DNA from: Candidatus Rhodoferax randersensis
Lineage (GTDB): Bacteria > Pseudomonadota > Gammaproteobacteria > Burkholderiales > Burkholderiaceae_C
NCBI GenBank assembly: GCA_016718155.1
Contig: JADKEH010000009.1
Location: 93,858-157,857 of the forward strand
Reading direction: 5' to 3'
Length of the DNA stretch: 64,000 bases
Shown here piece after piece: positions 53,580 through 63,109 of this stretch. Position 1 is the first letter of the stretch, and each line of letters starts with the position of its first letter. Made by a program: the position numbers and the translations under genes. The notes under the pieces are model-generated. The model saw only the letters and a program-made list of their open reading frames with translations. It searched no databases and was not told the DNA's origin.

Positions 53580-53993
53580 TCAGACCGCATCACTGAACGG
53601 ATTGAACACTCGCACCCCCGTGGGTTCAAAGTGTTTGGCGTTGCGCGTGACAAGGGTGAGGTTGTGGCACAGGGCGGTCGCGGCGATCAGGTTGTCGATC
53701 CCCTTATTGCCTGTTTGAGCGCACAAGCGCCCCCACAGTCTGGCAATCGCTGGCGTTACCGGCAGGACGCAGTGAGAAAACTGCAATTCCAAGGTCTCCA
53801 ACCATTGCTCAAGCTCAACAGCAAACGCCGGATTCTGACTGCGCTGACGTTCAACGCCGGCCTCAATTTCACCAATCGACATGGCACTGATGAACGTCGC
53901 ATCTTCGGTCTGTTCTTTGAGGTAGGCCATCACGCTGGCATTGGGTCTTGTCTTGCGCAATTCCGACAAGACCACGGTATCGAGCAGGATCAT
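53580..53993 (-). CDS. VapC-type PIN-domain toxin
   Basis: 137 residues, a PIN-domain ribonuclease toxin. Acidic active-site residues are in place: Asp5 (MILLDTVVLSEL), Glu42 (SIGEIEAGV) and the Asp in GNKGIDNLIAATALCHN, followed by TLVTRNAKHFEPTGV. The start overlaps the antitoxin stop by 4 bp (ATGA), so the two are co-translated. VapC toxins cleave tRNA or rRNA; the target here is unknown. Confidence 0.9.
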   Translation of the reverse strand: MILLDTVVLSELRKTRPNASVMAYLKEQTEDATFISAMSIGEIEAGVERQRSQNPAFAVELEQWLETLELQFSHCVLPVTPAIARLWGRLCAQTGNKGIDNLIAATALCHNLTLVTRNAKHFEPTGVRVFNPFSDAV

Positions 53994-54319
53994 GAGAAAT
54001 CGATCTCACGCGGTTGCAAGTCGATGCTGGGGAATACGGTGTCGGCAGCGGTTTGCTTCTTTGACTTCGATCGAACGGGCGTCTTCGGCATTGCCAGCAA
54101 GTGTTCGATCAGACCGATGAGTCTCTTGGACCGGTTCGCTGCATGGCGCTGCAAGGCTTCGAAATCATTCTCCGACAGCACCACCACTGCTTGCTTGCCA
54201 CGGCGCGTGACATGCTGAGGCACACCGCGCAGAGCGTTGTCCACTAGTTCGCTAAATTGCGCCTTGGCGTCCTGAAGTCGCCAGGCAGTAGTAGCCGGTT
54301 TTGTTGGTGTTGTCTGCAT
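53990..54319 (-). CDS. Phd/YefM-family antitoxin
   Basis: 109 residues. The N-terminal DNA-binding domain has AWRLQDAKAQFSELVDNALR and PQHVTRRGKQAVVVLSENDF, followed by EALQRHA, the typical Phd/YefM pattern. The C-terminal 45 residues are Lys/Pro/Ser-rich and should bind the toxin. It precedes the PIN toxin with an ATGA overlap. Direct repeats 8 bp before its start codon are the likely autoregulatory site. Confidence 0.88.
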   Translation of the reverse strand: MQTTPTKPATTAWRLQDAKAQFSELVDNALRGVPQHVTRRGKQAVVVLSENDFEALQRHAANRSKRLIGLIEHLLAMPKTPVRSKSKKQTAADTVFPSIDLQPREIDFS

Positions 54320-54326
54320 GATGTAA

Positions 54327-54347
54327 CTAGTCTGTGAAACTAGTCAG
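54327..54347. promoter_or_regulatory. Direct-repeat operator before the Phd/PIN pair
   Basis: AACTAGTC occurs at 54327-54334 and again at 54340-54347, 13 bp centre to centre, each with the palindromic core ACTAGT. The site is 8 bp upstream of the antitoxin start on the minus strand. Phd-type antitoxins bind paired palindromes like this to repress their operon. Confidence 0.65.
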
Positions 54348-54507
54348 CAGTTTACGCCAGTTGGGGATGCCTGAGCAAGTGCTGGGCGTGCGATATGCAA
54401 GGGCGCGCCGCGTGGCCACCTGGATGCACTGGCGGCGACGGTTTGAATTTGTTGGTATTCTTTGCCGTTCGCGTGACTGGCCTTCACGGCCCACGGCGAA
54501 CCCATTC

Positions 54508-55415
54508 ATGAACCTGTTCCTGGACTCTTTCTGGCGCGCCGTGGTGTATTGCCTGCACCCACGCGTCATCGTGCTGTCCTTGCTGCCGCTGCTGTTGATG
54601 GTGCCCCTGGCGCTGGGTTTGGGCTACTTCTATTGGGAGCAGGCGATTGACGCCGTGCGCGCGCGAGCCTGGAGTCGTCCAGCGCCATGTCCAGTGTCTG
54701 GTCATGGCTGCAGGGGATCGGCCTGGGCTCGCTCAAGTCCGTGGTGGCGCCCCTGATCGTGATCTTTGCCGTCACCCCGTTGATTGTGGTGGTCTGCCTG
54801 CTGGTGGTTGCGTTGTTGATGACGCCGGCTCTGGTAAAGCTGGTGGCGGCGCGGCGTTTTGCCGCCCTGGAGCGCAAGCGCGGGGGTGCGTGGGTGCTCG
54901 GCCTGGCCTGGTCGCTGGGTTCGACCGTGCTGGCCGTTCTGGCGATGATCGTGTCCGTACCGTTCTGGTTGGTGCCACCCCTGATTCTGGTGTTGCCGCC
55001 GCTGATTTGGGGCTGGCTCACTTACCGTGTGATGGCTTACGACGCCCTGGCCGAGCACGCCAGTGCTGCCGAGCGGCGCGAGCTGTTTCGCGGCCATCGC
55101 GGCTGGCTGCTGGGCATCGGCGTTTTGAGCGGCTATCTGGGCGCCGCGCCCAGCCTGATCTGGGCCTCGGGGGTGATGTTTGCAGCCCTGTTTGTGGTTC
55201 TGGTTCCCCTGGCAATCTGGATCTACACACTGGTGTTTGCCTTCTCCTCCCTGTGGTTCACGCACTACTGCCTGGCGGCTTTGCAGGCCATGCGCGCGCA
55301 AGCCCTCATTCCTGTGCCACACCAGGCGGGTGTTGCAGCTGAAACGATCAACTCCACGCCGATAGCCTTGTCTCATGAACTCAATTCTCCAGACCCAATC
55401 CAACCCCCTGCGTGA
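54508..55415 (+). pseudogene. EI24-family membrane protein gene, one frameshift
   Basis: The product is a CysZ/EI24-type integral membrane protein with about six helices, starting MNLFLDSFWRAVVYCLHPRV. The first part runs to WEQAIDAVRA and the frame then breaks in a GC dinucleotide run (about 54655-54666). The second part continues as SLESSSAMSSVWSWLQGIGL, then SVVAPLIVIFAVTPLIVVVC, and on to the stop at 55415. A 2-base change in the GC run restores one frame, so this may be a sequence error. It overlaps the next gene by 41 bp, the usual order in this family. Confidence 0.8.
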
Positions 55416-56133
55416 GGGCGCCAGGCGCTTTGGCCTGATCATCGTTGGCGACGAGATTTTGTCGGGCAAGCGTGCCGACAAGCACCTGCCCAAAGTGATC
55501 GATTTGCTCAAGGCGCGCGGCCTCGCGCTTGACTACGCCGACTATGTGGGTGATGCGCCCCAACGCATCGTGGCCACACTGCAGCGTGCCTTCGGGTCCG
55601 GCGACGTGGTGTTCTCGTGCGGCGGTATCGGCGCCACGCCGGATGACCACACCCGCCAGTGCGCGGCCCAGGCGCTGGGCGTCGCACTGTCCTTGCACCC
55701 CGAGGCCGAGGCGCTGATTCGACAACGCATGCAGGACATGGCCACAGAGCAGGGCACGGTCTATGAGGCCAACCGGCCGGACAACGTGCACCGCCTCAAC
55801 ATGGGCGTGTTCCCGGTGGGCGCGACGATCATTAGTCCTGGATAACCGCTACCGTCATCTGTTTCGGGCCGACGCCTGGCTGGAGCAATCGGTGATTGTG
55901 TTTGGGGCCATGGAGGCGGCCCTGACGCCCCTGATGCTTGATATCGAGAGCACCTTCGCAGCGGTCAAGGTGTTCAGCCTGCCCAGCGTGGACCACCCCG
56001 TGTATGGTCGTCACATCGAACTGGGGGTGAAGGGCGAGCCGGATGCCGTGGCCTTGGCCTACGCGAGGCTGTCGGAGGGATTGCGCGGCAGGGGTCTCAC
56101 TAGGCCCCCGAACTGGTGCAAAAATCGGCGTAG
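55375..56133 (+). pseudogene. CinA-like molybdopterin-binding domain gene with internal deletion
   Basis: The N-terminal part (MNSILQTQSNPLREGARRFG, LIIVGDEILSGKRADKHLPK, FSCGGIGATPDDHTRQCAAQ) is a complete MoCF-type domain as in CinA N-terminal proteins. After GATII (about 55832) the reading jumps to VLDNRYRHLFRADAWLEQSV. The 30-40 residues that family members have there (the proline-rich loop up to the W-V-L-D) are missing, which puts a stop in frame. The rest (SVDHPVYGRHIELGVKGEPD) is well conserved. A last 1-base shift in a C run near 56104-56108 allows a normal end at TAG 56131-56133. Confidence 0.75.
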
Positions 56134-56156
56134 CTCATTTTGGTGCATTAAATTTA

Positions 56157-56171
56157 GCACCATATGCGTGC
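56157..56171. promoter_or_regulatory. NtrC-type site before glnA
   Basis: GCAC-CATATGC-GTGC is a perfect GCAC-N7-GTGC NtrC consensus, centred about 110 bp before the sigma-54 promoter of glnA. Two further GGTGCA half-sites lie at 56115-56120 and 56142-56147; the latter pairs with GCACCA at 56157-56162. Confidence 0.7.
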
Positions 56172-56274
56172 ATTGATGCGCTGCAAATGTCTGTTCTGTT
56201 GTGGGATGTCAGCAAACCCTGAGGCAACTCAGGGCAAAATGCGGGGTTCGACGGGCGCACCCCTTTGCGCTGAT

Positions 56275-56290
56275 TGGCACAAAACCTGCA
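56275..56290 (+). promoter_or_regulatory. Sigma-54 promoter of glnA
   Basis: TGGCAC-AAAAC-CTGCA fits the -24/-12 consensus (TGGCAC-N5-TTGCW) with one mismatch and exact GG to GC spacing. It lies about 49 bp before the glnA start codon, and the NtrC-type sites are upstream, as in other nitrogen-regulated glnA promoters. Confidence 0.75.
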
Positions 56291-56338
56291 TTCCCGTCCT
56301 TGTAGCTTTTTTACCAACGACCTAACCAGGAGTATTTG

Positions 56339-57748
56339 ATGGCCAAGACCGTCGCAGATGTGATCAAGATGGTGAAGGAAAACGAAGTCAAGTTCGTTGA
56401 CTTCCGTTTCACCGATACGCGTGGCAAAGAGCAGCACGTGACCGTGCCTGTGTCGCATTTCGACGAAGACAAGTTCACGTCGGGCCATGCTTTCGACGGT
56501 TCCTCCATTGCCGGCTGGAAGGGCATTGAAGCCTCGGACATGCAGCTGATGCCGGACCCCAACACCGCCAACATCGACCCCTTCTTTGAAGAGTCCACGC
56601 TGTTCGCGAGCTGCGACGTGGTCGAGCCCAGCGACGGCAAGGCCTATGACCGCGACCCGCGCTCCATCGCCAAGCGTGCCGAAGCCTACCTCAAGGCCTC
56701 CGGCGTTGGTGACACGGCCTACTTTGGTCCCGAACCCGAGTTCTTCATTTTTGACGACGTGCGCTGGAACACCGACATGTCGGGTACCTTCTTCAAGATC
56801 GATGACTACGAAGCACCGTGGAACTCAGGCAAGAAGATCGAAGGCGGCAATCGTGGCCATCGTCCCACCGTCAAGGGTGGCTACTTCCCCGTGCCGCCAG
56901 TGGACAGCACGCAAGACATGCGCGCCGAGATGTCCCTGATTCTGGAGTCACTGGGTATTCCGGTTGAAGTGTTCCACCACGAAGTGGCGGGTGCCGGTCA
57001 GAACGAGCTCGGTACCAAGTTCAGCACGCTGGTGCAGCGCGCCGACTGGACCCAAGTGCTCAAGTACGTGGTGCAAAACGTGGCCAACGCTTACGGCAAG
57101 ACCGCGACCTTCATGCCCGCCGATCGTCGGTGACAACGGCTTCGGCATGCATGTGCACCAGTCGATCTGGAAAGACGGCAAGAACCTGTTTGCGGGTGAC
57201 GGAGCGGGCCTCGTCCGACTTTGCCCTGTACTACGTGGGCGGCATCATCAAGCACGCGCGAGCCCTCAACGCCATCACCAACCCCGGCACCAACAGCTAC
57301 AAGCGTCTGGTGCCAGGCTACGAGGCGCCGGTCAAGCTGGCTTACTCTGCCCGCAACCGCTCGGCATCGATCCGTATCCCCTATGTGCCCAACCCCAAGG
57401 GTCGCCGCATCGAGGCACGTTTCCCCGATCCCTTGATGAACCCTTACCTCGGCTTCTCGGCCCTGATGATGGCCGGTCTGGATGGCGTCGAAAACAAGAT
57501 TCATCCCGGCGAAGCCGCTACTAAGGACCTGTACCATCTGCCGCCCGAGGAAGATGCGTTGATGCCAACCGTGTGCCACAGCCTGGACCAGGCGCTGACT
57601 GCCTCAACGCTGACCGCGGCTTCCTGACCAAGGGCGGTGTGTTCACCGACAGCATGCTTGACGCCTACATCGAGTTGAAGATGGGCGAGGTCACGCGCTT
57701 GCGCATGGCGACCCATCCGATCGAATTCGAGATGTACTACTCGCGTAA
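56339..57748 (+). pseudogene. glnA: Glutamine synthetase type I, several frameshifts
   Basis: The product is GlnA, which makes glutamine from glutamate, ammonia and ATP. The first 264 residues are intact (VKFVDFRFTDTRGKEQHVTV, FDGSSIAGWKGI, YFGPEPEFFIFDDV, VEVFHHEVAGAGQNELGTKF). The frame breaks near 57118 in TFMPxxIVGDNG, again near 57195-57210, near 57593 and finally at 57744 (YYS-stop). Between breaks the sequence is normal: IIKHARALNAITNPGTNSYK, KDLYHLPPEE with the adenylylation Tyr, and GGVFTDSMLDAYIELK. Net length (470 codons) equals a normal GlnA, so indel errors are more likely than decay. Good ribosome site AGGAG. Confidence 0.9.
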
Positions 57749-57790
57749 TCGAGCGCGTCCGGCGCTGGCGGATGCTTACAGTTGGTTATG

Positions 57791-57819
57791 AAAAGGGATG
57801 GCGCTGCCATCCCTTTTTT
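57791..57819 (+). terminator. Rho-independent terminator after glnA
   Basis: AAGGGATGGC-GCT-GCCATCCCTT followed by TTTT, with matching A run before it. A 10-bp perfect GC-rich stem, 3-base loop and T tract. It separates glnA from the DUF4124-like/ntrBC genes, which must then have their own promoter or rely on read-through. Confidence 0.9.
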
Positions 57820-57908
57820 GTGGATTTGTGGCTCCCTGATTTGGCGTTTGAGCGCACTTGACGCATACTTGGTGCGCGTCCATGTCGCGCCTTGACGGAC
57901 TAAATAGT

Positions 57909-58394
57909 ATGAAATACGGCTTATTCATTCCCTCGCAGCTACCGTTTTCGTAGCGAGCAGTTTTGCCCAGACCCGCATCTACCGCTGCGCAACGAGTACA
58001 CCAATACCGTGTCCGACGCGCAGGCCAAGGGCTGCAAGCTGGTCGAGGGTGGCAATGTCACGGTGATTCAGGGTGGTGCGCGTCCGGCCGCACCCAAGGC
58101 CGCGCCAGCGGTGTGCGCAGCCGGCCAGAAGGTCGACGCTGCGGATCAGCGCTCGCGATTCGGACTCGCGTCAGATCCTGGAAGCCGAGCTGAAGAACGC
58201 CGAGACCCGCCTTGAAGAGTTGACCCGCGAGTACAACAAGGGTGAGCCGGATCGGCGTCCCGAGGAAGCGCGCAACCACAACAAGTACGCAGAGCGCGTC
58301 AATGAACTCAGGCCGGCATCGCACGGCTTGAGGGCGACATCGCGGGCATTCGCCGCGAACTGGTCGCATGCCGCCGCCCACTGCGGCAAAATAG
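57909..58394 (+). pseudogene. DUF4124-like periplasmic protein gene, several frameshifts
   Basis: Pieces read in successive frames give a signal peptide (MKYGLFIPS, then LAATVFVASSFAQ), TRIYRC, NEYTNTVSDAQAKGCKLVEG then GNVTVIQGG, an Ala/Pro linker, and a coiled-coil C-terminus (RQILEAELKNAETRLEELTR, EYNKGEPDRRPEEARNHNKY, AERVNEL, DIAGIRREL). This matches the conserved protein found between glnA and ntrB in Comamonadaceae. At least four indels are needed to read it. A hairpin repeat (57938-57954) encodes ATVFVA in the signal peptide. Confidence 0.7.
57938..57954. repeat. GCTAY-N7-RTAGC hairpin repeat, copy 4
   Basis: GCTAC-CGTTTTC-GTAGC, 5-bp stem and 7-base loop, within the signal-peptide region of the DUF4124-like gene. 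Confidence 0.7.
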
Positions 58395-58398
58395 GCGC

Positions 58399-59275
58399 TT
58401 GAGCACGCGCCCTTTAACGTTCTTGTCGTCGCCGCCGGCGTCCTTGCGTTTTCAGTCCTTCGATCTGCTGGCCACCCTGGTGGCGGTGGTGCGCAGCGAC
58501 GGTGCGTTGTTGCCGCGAGAGCAGCAGGCACGCCAGGAGCGCGAGGAGCGGCTGGTTGACCAGGCGCAGGCTAACAAGGAGCTGATTCGCAATCTGGCGC
58601 ACGAAATCAAGAACCCGCTGGGGGATTGGGGCGCGGGCTCAACTGCTGGAAATGGAAGTTGAGTCGCGCGACCTGAAGGAGTACACCCAGGTCATCATCC
58701 ACGAGGCTGATCGACTGCAAACGCTGGTGGACAGCCGTTGGCACCACATCGGCGCCCGCATGGTGGGTGATGTCAACATGCACGAAGTGTGCGAACGCGT
58801 GCGCGCCCTGATCGTGGCCGAATTTCCCAAAGGCCTCAAAAGTGGTGCGCGACCACGACACTCTCGATCCCGGAGTTTCGAGGCGACCGCGAGCAACTGA
58901 TCCAGACCGTACTGAACGTGGCCCACAACGCCTGCCACGCGCTGGCCGAACGCATCGCGCAGGCGATGCGGGTCTGACTTTTCGCACCTGCGCATCGCGC
59001 GCCAGGTCACCTTCGGCAAGCAGCGCTACAGGTTGGCATTGAACTGGCTGTCATCGACAACGGACCGGGCATTCCAGACCTCGATCAAGGATCGCATCTT
59101 TACCCGCTGGTGTCAGGACGGAAGGTGGTTCCGGCTTGGGGCTGACCTTGGCGCAGACGTTTGTCCAGCAGCACCACGGGATTGATCGAGGTTGAGAGTC
59201 CCGGGCCGCACGGATTTCAAGATTTTGATTCCCCTGCCTGACAGGTTGAGGCCAGGGCTGGTTCGTTGCGCGTAA
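58399..59275 (+). pseudogene. ntrB: Nitrogen regulation sensor kinase NtrB, deletion and frameshifts
   Basis: NtrB (GlnL) phosphorylates NtrC under nitrogen limitation. Visible: SFDLLATLVAVVRSDGALL, then directly EQQARQEREERLVDQAQANK, then ELIRNLAHEIKNPLG with the phospho-acceptor His. After shifts come LLEMEVESRDLKEYTQVIIH, FRGDREQLIQTVLNVAHNAC, and VIDNGPGIPD and GLTLAQTFVQQHHG in the ATPase domain. The PAS domain (about 80-100 residues between DGALL and EQQARQ) is absent, joined in frame. At least five indels interrupt the rest. The start is a TTG at 58399 that overlaps nothing. Confidence 0.82.
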
Positions 59276-59329
59276 CTGCGGTCTGTCCCGCACGATTGTT
59301 TTGACTATTTTCCAGGGTGTCCTAACATC

Positions 59330-60923
59330 ATGAAGCCGATCTGGATAGTTGATGATGACCAGTCGACCGCTTTGCGTCCTGGAGAAGGCCCTGCTGCGCG
59401 AGAACCCCTGACGCGCAGTTTCACCCAAATCCACGCGACGTGCTGTCCGCGCTGGATAGTCCCGGTGAGGACGACGGCCCGCAGGTTTTGGTGAGTGACA
59501 TCCGTACGCCCGGCGGTTCCGGTCTCGAGCCGCTGGACAAGGTCAGGCGCAGAAGTCCGCCGGTCTGCCGGTGATCATCGCTGACCGCCCACTCCGACCT
59601 GGACAGCGCGGTGTCGGCGTTCCAGGCGGTGCCCTCGAATACCCGCCCAAACCCTTCGATGTCCCGAAGGCGGTCGGGGCTGATCCGCCGCGCGATGCAG
59701 GAAAGCCAGCGCGAACAGGTGGCCGAGGAGCGCATCACCGCGGCGCCCGAAATAGCTGGGCCAGGCGCCGGCCATGGCAGGATGCGTTTCCGGGCCATTG
59801 GGCGGCTGAGCCAAGCAACGTGACGGTGATGATCACCGGCGAGTCGGGCCCCGGCAAGGAACCGGTGGCGCGCGCTGCACAATCCTCGCCGCGCGCCACG
59901 GCGACGGCATCGTCGCCGCCATCAACACCGCGGCCATCCCGAAGGACTTGCTGGAGTCGGAGTTGTTCGGCCACGAGCGCGGCGCCTTCACCGGCGCGCA
60001 GACCACGCGCCGCGGCGTTTCGAGGAGGCCGACGGCGGCACCTTGTTCCTGGACGAGATCGGCGACATGCCGTTCGATCTGCAGACCCGGCTGTTGCGGG
60101 TAGCGTCGTGATGGCCATTTCTACCGTGTTGGCGAGGACAGCGCGGTCAAGACCAACGTGTGCGCCGACGCGGGCCACGAACCAGAACCCGAACAACGGG
60201 TCAAGGACGGCGCGTTTCGGGAGGATCTGTTTCACCCGCCTGAACGTGATTCGGCTGTGCCTGCCAGCCCTGCGCGAGCGCCGCGAAGACATCCCCATCG
60301 TTGACGCGGCATTTTCTGCACATCAGCGCAGCAACTGGGGGAGAGCCGAAACGAATCTCGGACGCCGCGCTGTCGTGGTTGAAGCAGGTCTTGCGTTTCT
60401 GGGCAATGTGCGCCAGCTGGAGAACATCTGCCACTGGCTGACCGTGATGGCGCCGCCCAGTGATCGAGTCAAGCGATCTTCCGCCGGAAGTGGGTGGGAT
60501 GGGGGCGGTCTCTTGACGGTGGCCCGGTGGGTGTGCCCGCGCCGAATGCGCCGGTGATGGCGGACGGCCTTGAGTCCCCTGGCGAGTGCGGGCGAAGCGC
60601 CCTTGCCGCTGCTGACGACCCCTGGACATGCGCCACCCGGATCGCCCGATCTCGCAGTCGCCCAGCGTGAACCCGCCGCGAGCGGATTTCAGGGATCGCA
60701 GTCACGGGACGACGGACCGGAAGAAGAGATGGAACTGCTGCCTTAACGGTCGTCGTCATGCGACGTATGGGACGCGCTGACGTAGCGCTTCGAGTCCCGG
60801 TGTTGATCCGCACCGCCCTGCTCGGTACCAAAGGGCGGCGTAGATGTGAGGGAGCTGCTCAAAATGGGCATTGGTCGCAACACCATCACGCGAAAGATCC
60901 AGAGATGGGTAGGGCTGGAGTAA
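59330..60923 (+). pseudogene. ntrC: Nitrogen regulator NtrC, many frameshifts
   Basis: NtrC (GlnG) activates sigma-54 promoters such as that of glnA. It starts MKPIWIVDDDQS and can be followed through the receiver domain (GPQVLVSDIRTPGGSGLEPL, YPPKPFDVPKAV), the AAA+ domain (VTVMITGESGPGKE, AINTAAIPKDLLESELFGHE then RGAFTGAQT, FLDEIGDMPFDLQTRLLRV, RLNVIRLCLPALRERREDIP), GNVRQLENICHWLTVMAP, and the Fis-type helix-turn-helix GIGRNTITRKIQ near the stop at 60921-60923. More than eight indels are needed. It directly follows ntrB, the usual order. Confidence 0.85.
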
Positions 60924-60998
60924 GTCGGATGCGGCAGGTTGAAATCGCGCACAATCCGCCCTGTGATCCCCCAGGCCGGAGCCCACCAGGCCCAACTG

Positions 60999-62160
60999 AT
61001 GTCCACGCCATCGATTCCGGCTGAAACCGTACCGCGATCCCCGTAAGCGCTACGCGTGGGTTGCCGTCGCTGCTGGTGCCCTCGCACACGTGGGCATCGG
61101 CCCGGTGCCGATGATGGCGACCGGCGATCCGCTGGCCCTGTGGTCCCCGGTGGGCGGTTTCTTCTACTTGGTAGCAGCCTTGCTGATTGGTGGCTGGGGA
61201 GGACCTCAGCAACCCGCCTGAAAGGAGCGCGGTGCCGGCGCCGGGAGCGCCGACCGTTACTACCGCTGGATCACGTAACCTGCTGGTGCCGAAAGGGGGC
61301 GCCTTTGTCCTCAAAGCGCCTGGTTTGTGGTGTATTATGCGCTGCCGGTGCATGGCGTGGTGGCGATGGTGCTCATCACCGGATCGGTGGGCGTTTTGAA
61401 CAACCCTCGGTACTGGTTACCACAAGAACACGGCTTGGTTGGTTGGCCAAAGACTGCCTGTCACCTGTTGTCAGCACACTCTTCATCGAGCACAACCGCG
61501 GCCACCATCGTGACGTGGCCACCCGGCTGACCCGGCGTCGCCGCAGTCAGCGAGTCGATTCATGCCTTCTTGTTGCGGAGATGCCCGGCGTTGTTTCGCG
61601 CGCCCGGCTGAAAGAGCGACCGTAATGATGGTGGAAGCCGCCATGGTCGCCAAAAATACCACAACCGCAACCACCCCGGGATCACGCGCAGTTGCTGGAC
61701 CACGCTGACCCAGGTGGCTGGGGTAGACGGCCGTTCCCCGCTGGTGGCGTCGTTTTGGGGTCAACTTTCAGTTGACCCGCCAACTAAGATCGATATCATG
61801 CGGCCACAGCGCCGAACGTGGGCTGCGTTCGGACGAGGGCCAGCCTTACCACTCTCGGAACAGCAACCATACTTTTCGAACTGGGCCTTATTCACTTCCG
61901 TGTTGGATCACCACGCGCATCCGCTTCGGCGTTACTAATGGCTGCGCCACTTCGAGAACCTGCGCGCTTGCCCAGTGGCTACTTCTGGCATGTTCACGAT
62001 TGCTATTTCCCGCGCCGCCAGCGTCGGGTTATGGATGAAGCGCCGCGGGAAAGGCGCCAGCGGACGCCGCGCGCACTGGACCTGAGAGCGCCAGCGCGAT
62101 GCGCTGCGTGGGCCGTTACCACCGCACGACGGGGCAGTGGCGTCGGAATCAGTCGCTTAG
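60999..62160 (+). pseudogene. alkB: Alkane 1-monooxygenase AlkB, many frameshifts
   Basis: AlkB is a membrane di-iron enzyme that hydroxylates terminal carbons of alkanes. Pieces in order: MSTPSIPAETVPR, then DPRKRYAWVAVAAGALAHVG and IGPVPMMATGDPLALWSPVG; EDLSNPPE; DRYYRWIT; VVYYALPVHGVVAMVLITGS; LFIEHNRGHHRDVAT, a conserved His box; NWALF, DHHAHPLRRY (another His box); LRHFENL, LPSGYF and RVMDEA. The order and spacing match AlkB well. At least eight indels break the frame, and the exact 3' end is uncertain. It begins 75 bp after ntrC. Confidence 0.8.
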
Positions 62161-62217
62161 CGCGCGGGTCACCAAGGACCAAGTATAATGCAAGGACATT
62201 GATTCAAGGAGACGGCA

Positions 62218-62760
62218 ATGCGCCGTTTGTTTATCTCCATCGTATTCAGCCACCGCCATGATTCGCCAACGCCAGCGAGCTCGCCACCGACCCGTCGGTT
62301 GCCGTGAAGCGCCCTGGTGGCTGAGGTCGGGGGCAGCGGGAATCTGCTCAGTGAGGGCATCGTCAGTTTCTTCGCGCCCGAGGCACGCGTGGAGGCACGG
62401 CCTGATGGCGCTTTTACATATCATCATCGACCCTTATGCGGCGCCAGGCCTGCAGGGGGCCGATGACATGAAGGTGCGCGCCGAGCACGAGCAACTGGTT
62501 GTCGTTCACCTGGAACGCACCGCCCAGCTCTGCCGCAGGCGCGCGGGCAGCGCACCGCAGGGTGCTGAGCTTGGGTGAGGCCGAGGGATTTTGCCTGACC
62601 TTGAGCCACCTCGGCTGGGGTAACGGTGTGAAGTGGCCCTGGGCGCAGGCTTATTTTGAGCGTGCTCATCAATGTGCTCGCAGCCGCAACAACGCCGAGA
62701 CCGGGCGGCCGCAGGATTGGACCGCTGGGCGAACAGTTGAAGCAGATGCACGCCAATCGG
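62218..62760 (+). pseudogene. SRPBCC (AHSA1-type) domain protein, frameshifts
   Basis: A good ribosome site (AAGGAG) precedes ATG 62218 and MRRLFISIVF, probably a signal peptide. Pieces in shifting frames read ANASELATDPSVAVK, EGIVSFFAPEARVEARPDGA, HIIIDPYAAPGLQGADDMKV, SFTWNAPPS, FCLTLSHLGWGNG, AQAYFER and EQLKQMHAN. The F-T-W-N-x-P-P and T-L-x-H-x-G-W motifs are typical of AHSA1/SRPBCC domains, which bind hydrophobic ligands. Function unknown. The end is approximate. Confidence 0.65.
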
Positions 62761-63109
62761 ACACCCCACGCGTTCCAGTGGTGCGATCGGCCCACCGTAG
62801 CCACGGCGCTGGCTTCGTTGTCTGCGGGCCACCTCGCTCGAGGCGGAAGCGGCGTCGCTCAGTTCCGACCTGACTACCCGGCGCGCCTTCGCCACCCAAT
62901 GGGCGATTCTGCGCGCGGCGTGGAAGCTAAGCGATACCGGCGGGGGTTGCCTCACCGCCGGAGGACCGGCGGCGGATCAGCGTCACGGAGGGTGACCTTG
63001 GGCCGGCAGCAATCACAGGAGGGCCAATACGCTGGAGCGCGAACTTGCCGCCATCGGGCGTGCCCCGGACGACGTAAGCGTTGGTACGTTTCATGGCAAA
63101 TTTTAGTGC
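62761..63109. other. Unassigned stretch with damaged frames
   Basis: About 350 bp. A short plus-strand piece, SLEAEAASLSSDLTTRRAFA followed by TQWAILRAAWKLSDTGGG (about 62829-62945), looks like protein coding and helical, but no family was recognised and the frame cannot be joined securely to the genes on either side. It may be the N-terminal part of the sensor that follows. Confidence 0.35.
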
